Shown in pieces: positions 60,393-64,000 of a DNA stretch of 64,000 nt (the stretch's first letter is position 1; each line of letters opens with the position of its first letter). This DNA is from a virus: the IMG/VR virus record IMGVR_UViG_3300017759_003727, positions 1-64,000 of that record; one strand, written 5' to 3'. A model generated the notes under the pieces. That model was given only the letters and a program-made list of their open reading frames with translations. It ran no database searches and was not told the DNA's origin. The translations under genes were made by a program, and so were the position numbers.

Positions 60393-60846
60393 TTACTTTT
60401 TTAAAAAATTTTAATTCTTTAGTGTGCTCTGAGCCGATTACTTTTTTATTTTTGTATTCTTCACCAACTACCATAGTTTCTGGATTACATTGGTATACAA
60501 GTTCTTCTAATTCATCGTCGTTATCAAAAACAACAACTGTATCTACGTATTTTAGAGATAGTAACATTTCTTTTCTGTCCTCTTCTGTGTTGATAGGTCT
60601 AGATTCTCCTTTGAGTTTTTTAACTCGAGAATCTGAATCTATACCAACAACTAGGTGTGGTGCAAAGCTTTTAGCATATTTAAAAAGTCTAATATGACCA
60701 ATATGCAATACATCAAAACATCCGTTTACAAAAACTTTACTTTGATCATAATAGTTAACAGGGATTCGCGGATTACCCCCATATTTGGTTTTTTCCGCTT
60801 CGACAAAAGCTTTTTCTGTATGCGAAAACTGTCTTTTCTTTCTCAT
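60346..60846 (-). CDS. Heptose-1-phosphate adenylyltransferase (HldE C-terminal type)
   Basis: 166 residues. Nucleotidyltransferase motif VFVNGCFDVLHIGHIRLFKY (HxGH), VVGIDSDSRVKKLKG, VVVGEEYKNKKVIG and GYSTTSTL match the RfaE2 domain of HldE, which makes ADP-heptose. It is the first gene of the carbohydrate operon and overlaps the kinase gene by 47 bases. Confidence 0.85.
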   Translation of the reverse strand: MRKKRQFSHTEKAFVEAEKTKYGGNPRIPVNYYDQSKVFVNGCFDVLHIGHIRLFKYAKSFAPHLVVGIDSDSRVKKLKGESRPINTEEDRKEMLLSLKYVDTVVVFDNDDELEELVYQCNPETMVVGEEYKNKKVIGSEHTKELKFFKKVNGYSTTSTLQNLTDR

Positions 60847-60855
60847 TTATACGCA

Positions 60856-60883
60856 ATACTAATGCATATAACTAAAAAGTCAA
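60856..60883 (-). promoter_or_regulatory. sigma70-type promoter of the carbohydrate operon
   Basis: TTGACT, 16 bases, TAGTAT, 9 bases, ATG at 60846 (minus strand). The transcript would start at most two or three bases before the ATG. It appears to drive the 13-kb carbohydrate operon. Confidence 0.7.
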
Positions 60884-60890
60884 TCTATTT

Positions 60891-61073
60891 TTAAGTCTTT
60901 CTGTGCTCTCTCCAGTCTTTTCTATGTAATCTGACCCATGTTAATAAAGCTTTTTCAAAACCTATATCTTCTTGGGCTTTTTGTGATTCTATCCACTTAA
61001 GTTTTAATATTTCTTCTCTTTCCGCTAAGAACTCTTGATAAAGAGTAGATCCTGTGGCGAAATGACTAGACAT
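60891..61073 (-). CDS. Conserved small phage protein
   Basis: 60 residues from the ATG at 61073 (a TTG one codon upstream is the alternative); TGATG overlap with the previous gene. EREEILKLKWIESQKAQEDI then GFEKALLTWVRLHRKDWREH is a short pattern found in many phages (IGFExALxxWxxxHR). Function unknown. Confidence 0.7.
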   Translation of the reverse strand: MSSHFATGSTLYQEFLAEREEILKLKWIESQKAQEDIGFEKALLTWVRLHRKDWREHRKT

Positions 61074-62062
61074 CAATAACCTTCTTCTTCGATAACTTGA
61101 GCTTCGGAAAGTTGGGGATAAATATCAAGAAGTGAAGCATCTGATGATAATTCTGCTTCTACTTTTTTGCCAGCTCTCCATTGTTTGCAAGACCAATATC
61201 TGGCTTTGTATTTGGGGCCAGGATTTGTATCGCATTTGTGTCTAGCTCTAAATGATTTACGACGTTCTGGATCATCTCTTTTGATTTCCATATTTGGGTC
61301 ACCAAAAGTAACTTTAACTACATTACCTTTATCGTTTTTTACATAAACACCAAATTTTTTCTTAGACCCCTTAGGTAATCTAAATGGTTTATTTAAAGTT
61401 TTAGCTTCAGCGCTATCTATATCAAATATTGATATACCTTCTTCTTCTAAAATTTCAGAAACAGTTGAGCCTATGGAAAGTAAATCTATTTTTGCTAGTG
61501 CAAATTCTATTTTTGAAATATCTTTATTTTCTTGAAAATCTCCAGGACTCCATGTTTCTGCCTGTAATTCAATGAAAGGAAGTTCTTCTTCTGAAGCTCT
61601 AGCAACATCTTGGTCAGCTTTACGATATGATTCCTTAACTTTGCCGCCTCTCATCATTTTGAGAAACATATTAACTCTAGCCATGGCCCAGGCAGCTCTA
61701 GACTGACCTGGCCTATGTGATGAAGAAAATGCACCAAGACCCCTTCTGTAGACCTTCTTAAGCATACCTAGAGTCACTTTTCTAGAATGTTTTTCATTGT
61801 GCTCTTTAACCTTGTTTTTAAGGGAGGTGGTGACTTTTTCACTGAAAGTTATTTTACCCTTGGCTTCTTTAACCAAGTCTTTTTCGTCCTGTCTCTTTAG
61901 GATTTTTTTTGATTTTTGTTTGGAGTCTGGAGAAGTGCCAGCGGAGCCAGGCTCATTCTTAGAAGAGCCTTTCTTTTTTTCTTCTGGTTTTGCTGGTGTT
62001 TGTGCAGAACTTTTCGGTCCTGGTCTACCTGCTACAATCTCATTTGTAAAATCTAACTCCAT
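61073..62062 (-). CDS. Conserved phage protein (DUF5824-like, CDTNPGPK motif)
   Basis: 329 residues. A Lys/Ser/Pro-rich N-terminus (residues 1-75), then VTLGMLKKVYRRGLGAFSSS followed by HRPGQSRAAWAMARVNMFL (DUF5824-like), and a C-terminal FGVYVKNDKGNVVKVTFGDP ... FRARHKCDTNPGPKYKARYW. I recognise both segments in other phages, often inside larger virion- or protease-associated proteins. Expressed from a late-type box, so probably a structural or packaging-related protein. Activity unknown. Confidence 0.75.
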   Translation of the reverse strand: MELDFTNEIVAGRPGPKSSAQTPAKPEEKKKGSSKNEPGSAGTSPDSKQKSKKILKRQDEKDLVKEAKGKITFSEKVTTSLKNKVKEHNEKHSRKVTLGMLKKVYRRGLGAFSSSHRPGQSRAAWAMARVNMFLKMMRGGKVKESYRKADQDVARASEEELPFIELQAETWSPGDFQENKDISKIEFALAKIDLLSIGSTVSEILEEEGISIFDIDSAEAKTLNKPFRLPKGSKKKFGVYVKNDKGNVVKVTFGDPNMEIKRDDPERRKSFRARHKCDTNPGPKYKARYWSCKQWRAGKKVEAELSSDASLLDIYPQLSEAQVIEEEGY

Positions 62063-62068
62063 GGTATT

Positions 62069-62077
62069 ATTTACACA
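62069..62077 (-). promoter_or_regulatory. Late-type promoter box
   Basis: TGTGTAAAT, 6 bases, ATG at 62062 (minus strand). It overlaps the GTG-TAA end of the upstream gene. Confidence 0.65.
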
Positions 62078-62661
62078 TTTTTAAGTTTAAATATATATTT
62101 TAATTGATTATTTGGTGAAATTTCTTCTGCAAAGAGAAAATATGGAGACAGAATACTAAAAAGAACCTCAAATTCTATTTTTTTACTTATTCCTAATTTA
62201 TTGAATTGAGCTTTTATTTCTATTTCTTTTATTTTAGTTTTATTAAAATTTATACCTTTTATAACCTCAGATTCATAACCTTCAACATTTAAATACAGTT
62301 TTTCTATTTCTAGTATGTTTATTTCTTCTAGTATTGCTTGCAGTGTAGATGCTGAACATTTATGTTTTTTAGCAGAATGTATTTCTATTTGTTCGCTTAC
62401 AAAATCTTCTTTTACATCTAAAACGCTACATTGCTCTAGGGAATGTTTTTCGTTTAAAATTATATAATTATCTTTATACTCTGAAGAAACTAACGCTTTG
62501 TTGATTAAAATATTTTTCTCTGTTCTGTTTTGTTTTAATCTATCAAATGAATATGGGTGGGGTTCGATCAGTATACAACATATGTCTTCATAACTATCAC
62601 ACCAAGAAGTGACGCCTTGAAACAAGCCATCCTGGGCACCAGCTTCTATTACATAATGCAT
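62071..62661 (-). CDS. FkbM-family methyltransferase
   Basis: 196 residues from the ATG at 62661 (MHYVIEAGAQDGLFQGVTSW), overlapping the upstream TAA. FkbM pattern: VIEAGAQDG (SAM site), CILIEPHPYSFDRLKQN, TLQAILEEINILEIEKLYLN then VEGYESEVIKGI. O-methylation of sugars is the usual role. Confidence 0.75.
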   Translation of the reverse strand: MHYVIEAGAQDGLFQGVTSWCDSYEDICCILIEPHPYSFDRLKQNRTEKNILINKALVSSEYKDNYIILNEKHSLEQCSVLDVKEDFVSEQIEIHSAKKHKCSASTLQAILEEINILEIEKLYLNVEGYESEVIKGINFNKTKIKEIEIKAQFNKLGISKKIEFEVLFSILSPYFLFAEEISPNNQLKYIFKLKNV

Positions 62662-62948
62662 TAGCCCCAAAGATTATAAGCTATAATACCTGCAATTGCA
62701 GTAAGCAAACCGCTAATAAAAATCCAAGATAGTTTATTAAATGTAGTCATGAAAGCCTTTGTTTCTCCAACAGTTCTTTCCATTTCCATCATTCTTGAAT
62801 TCATATCATCTATTTTTTTGAACAATACATCTGTAAGTGTGCCTAATTGAATTAGTTTTTCTTCAGCTCTAGCGATTGAAATAACAGCATCAGATAGTTT
62901 GTCTATCTTCTCCTCCATTCTCGTTAATCTATCTTCATTTTCGGACAT
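62661..62948 (-). CDS. XhlA-like membrane protein (lysis accessory)
   Basis: 95 residues: an N-terminal coiled coil (NEDRLTRMEEKIDKLSDAVI, VLFKKIDDMNSRMMEMERTV) and a C-terminal membrane helix (LSWIFISGLLTAIAGIIAYN LWG end). This matches haemolysin XhlA/holin-accessory proteins. The late-type box fits a late lysis role. Confidence 0.7.
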   Translation of the reverse strand: MSENEDRLTRMEEKIDKLSDAVISIARAEEKLIQLGTLTDVLFKKIDDMNSRMMEMERTVGETKAFMTTFNKLSWIFISGLLTAIAGIIAYNLWG

Positions 62949-62955
62949 TAAAATG

Positions 62956-62964
62956 TTTTACACT
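62956..62964 (-). promoter_or_regulatory. Late-type promoter box
   Basis: AGTGTAAAA, 7 bases, ATG at 62948 (minus strand), located right after the nrdA stop. Confidence 0.6.
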
Positions 62965-62966
62965 TA

Positions 62967-64000
62967 TTAACCCTCGCATGATGAACATTCTAATAAATTT
63001 CTACTTAATTCTTGAGATGGATTTGTTCCTCTTTGATAGTACAAAGTTTTAACACCCTGTTCCCATGCAAAGATCATAAGTTGACTCACGTCTTTAGGGG
63101 AAGATTTTGGATGCACCATGATATTCAAGCTCTGAGATTGGTCAATAAACTTTTGACGTTGTGCGGCTTGAATTATAACTTCTTTTTGGCTAATTTCACC
63201 AAAAGTTTTATATACAGCTTTTTCTTCATCCGTTAAAAAATCTAAATGTTGTACTGATCCACCTTTTACTAGAATTGATTTCCATATTTGTGGAGTATTT
63301 TTTTCTTTTTCTTCTAATAAAGACTCCAAATAAGGGTTCTTATATGTGAATTTTCCTTTAGCTAAGTCTTTAACAAAGTAATTAGAATTTAAGGGCTCGA
63401 TACTTGGAGAAACTTGACCTAAAATAAAAGAGCTTGAAGTTGTTGGAGCAATAGCCATTGTGGTTACATTTCTAACACCATATCCTTTTAATAAAGAAGG
63501 TTCGCCATAAACTTTAGCGAGTTCTTTTGTCGCATATTGAGTTTTTTCTTGAATTGTTTTATGAATTTCTGAATTTAATAATTTAGCTTCAAAAGATTCA
63601 AAGGCAATTGATTTTGATTGTAATAAAGAATGCCAACCTAGCACGCCTATTCCTAAAGCTCTTTGATTTTTAGCAAAGTTTCTAGGGGCTTCCATAAATG
63701 GTAAATTTTTACATTTATCTATAAATTCTGTCATAACTGCATCTAGAAAATATGTTAATATTTCTGGTGCGTCTGTATCTTTCCAGTCGTCATAATGAAG
63801 TAAATTCATTGAAGATAGATTACAAACAAAAGACTCATCCTTGTTTGAATGCAAAGCTATTTCAGAACAAAGATTACTAGCATATATTTCTAAGCCTTTA
63901 TCTTGATATACTGGAGGCGCATTTCTGTTCATGGCATTTTTAAAGAAGACGTAAGGATAACCGCTTTCAAATCTTTTTTTGATTATCGATCCCCAAATTT
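62967..64000 (-). CDS. nrdA: Ribonucleotide reductase alpha subunit (class I), C-terminal part
   Basis: The frame is open to the window edge (at least 344 residues). NrdA motifs: an upstream FESGYPYVFFKNAMNRNAP, IYASNLCSEIALHS (active-site Cys and Glu), FVCNLSSMNL (redox Cys), KTLYYQRGT (radical-transfer Tyr-Tyr) and the C-terminal CSSC pair. It converts ribonucleotides to deoxyribonucleotides for phage DNA synthesis. The N-terminus, including the allosteric ATP cone, lies outside. Confidence 0.9.
   Translation of the reverse strand, partial: IWGSIIKKRFESGYPYVFFKNAMNRNAPPVYQDKGLEIYASNLCSEIALHSNKDESFVCNLSSMNLLHYDDWKDTDAPEILTYFLDAVMTEFIDKCKNLPFMEAPRNFAKNQRALGIGVLGWHSLLQSKSIAFESFEAKLLNSEIHKTIQEKTQYATKELAKVYGEPSLLKGYGVRNVTTMAIAPTTSSSFILGQVSPSIEPLNSNYFVKDLAKGKFTYKNPYLESLLEEKEKNTPQIWKSILVKGGSVQHLDFLTDEEKAVYKTFGEISQKEVIIQAAQRQKFIDQSQSLNIMVHPKSSPKDVSQLMIFAWEQGVKTLYYQRGTNPSQELSRNLLECSSCEG

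Noticed and set aside
1-64000. tRNA or rRNA genes, insertion sequences, integrase and attachment sites
   Set aside because: No cloverleaf-like segments, transposase or integrase motifs were found in either strand; gaps are too short.
1-64000. Bacteroidota host
   Set aside because: Promoters are TTGACA/TATAAT-type, not the TTTG...TANNTTTG pattern, and an AGGAGG site occurs before the barrel and exonuclease genes.

Overview
The window is part of the genome of a large, AT-rich, virulent-looking tailed bacteriophage with a lambda-type siphovirus tail tip. The tail genes run gpL, gpK-like JAMM protein, gpI and a 2475-residue gpJ. No integrase, repressor, tRNA or insertion sequence was seen. Capsid, terminase, portal and tape-measure genes lie outside the window, so the whole genome must be well over 64 kb. 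The host is probably Gram-negative: the phage carries a secreted outer-membrane beta-barrel protein, enzymes for ADP-heptose (a lipopolysaccharide core sugar) and heptosyltransferase halves. Host promoters look like ordinary sigma70 boxes (TTGACA / TATAAT), which argues against a Bacteroidota host. The exact host cannot be named from the sequence.

Layout. Positions 1-5600 (minus strand) hold a dense array of tiny, overlapping genes, several of them 23-50 residue membrane peptides, plus a signal-anchored endolysin and the start of a RuvB-like ATPase. Positions 5650-9530 hold rIIB, an HhH-GPD DNA glycosylase-like gene and rIIA. Positions 9650-14840 hold holin-like membrane proteins, a PhyH dioxygenase, a methyltransferase, a nuclease-like protein and MazG. 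Positions 14870-19115 hold tail-fibre/receptor-binding proteins with an embedded glycosyltransferase. The plus-strand tail-tip operon covers 19119-28470. A mixed block at 28460-35010 has acetyltransferase, annealing-protein-like, glycosyltransferase and pseudokinase genes. Positions 35056-47530 are the replication and recombination block: Clp-like ATPase, a C-family DNA polymerase split into separate PHP and polymerase genes with a DnaQ-like exonuclease between them, nucleases, primase, DnaB helicase and RecA, with the outer-membrane barrel gene beside recA. Positions 47507-60846 are a 17-gene carbohydrate operon. Positions 60891-64000 hold conserved phage proteins, an FkbM methyltransferase, an XhlA-like protein and the 3' part of nrdA.

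How it works together. The carbohydrate operon contains recognisable GmhA, HldE-kinase, HldE-adenylyltransferase and HldD homologues, enough (with one of two HAD phosphatases) to make ADP-heptose. It also has GDP-mannose dehydratase, a CMP-sugar synthetase, a 4,6-dehydratase with a DegT aminotransferase and a glycosyltransferase-acetyltransferase fusion, a deacetylase and several glycosyltransferases. The likely purpose is remodelling of host surface glycans or glycosylation of the virion.

Two promoter classes can be read directly. Class 1 is a sigma70 promoter placed so that its -10 box ends 7 bases before the ATG, giving leaderless mRNA; it serves replication and early-type genes (rIIA, PHP domain, DnaB, small genes). 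Class 2 is a short box, (A/T)GTGTAA(A/T)(A/T), placed 6 (rarely 7-8) bases before the ATG, on both strands, in front of virion, lysis and several other genes; it looks like a phage-specific late promoter. A third recurrent element, 10-bp phased A-tracts, sits in front of several left-arm genes.
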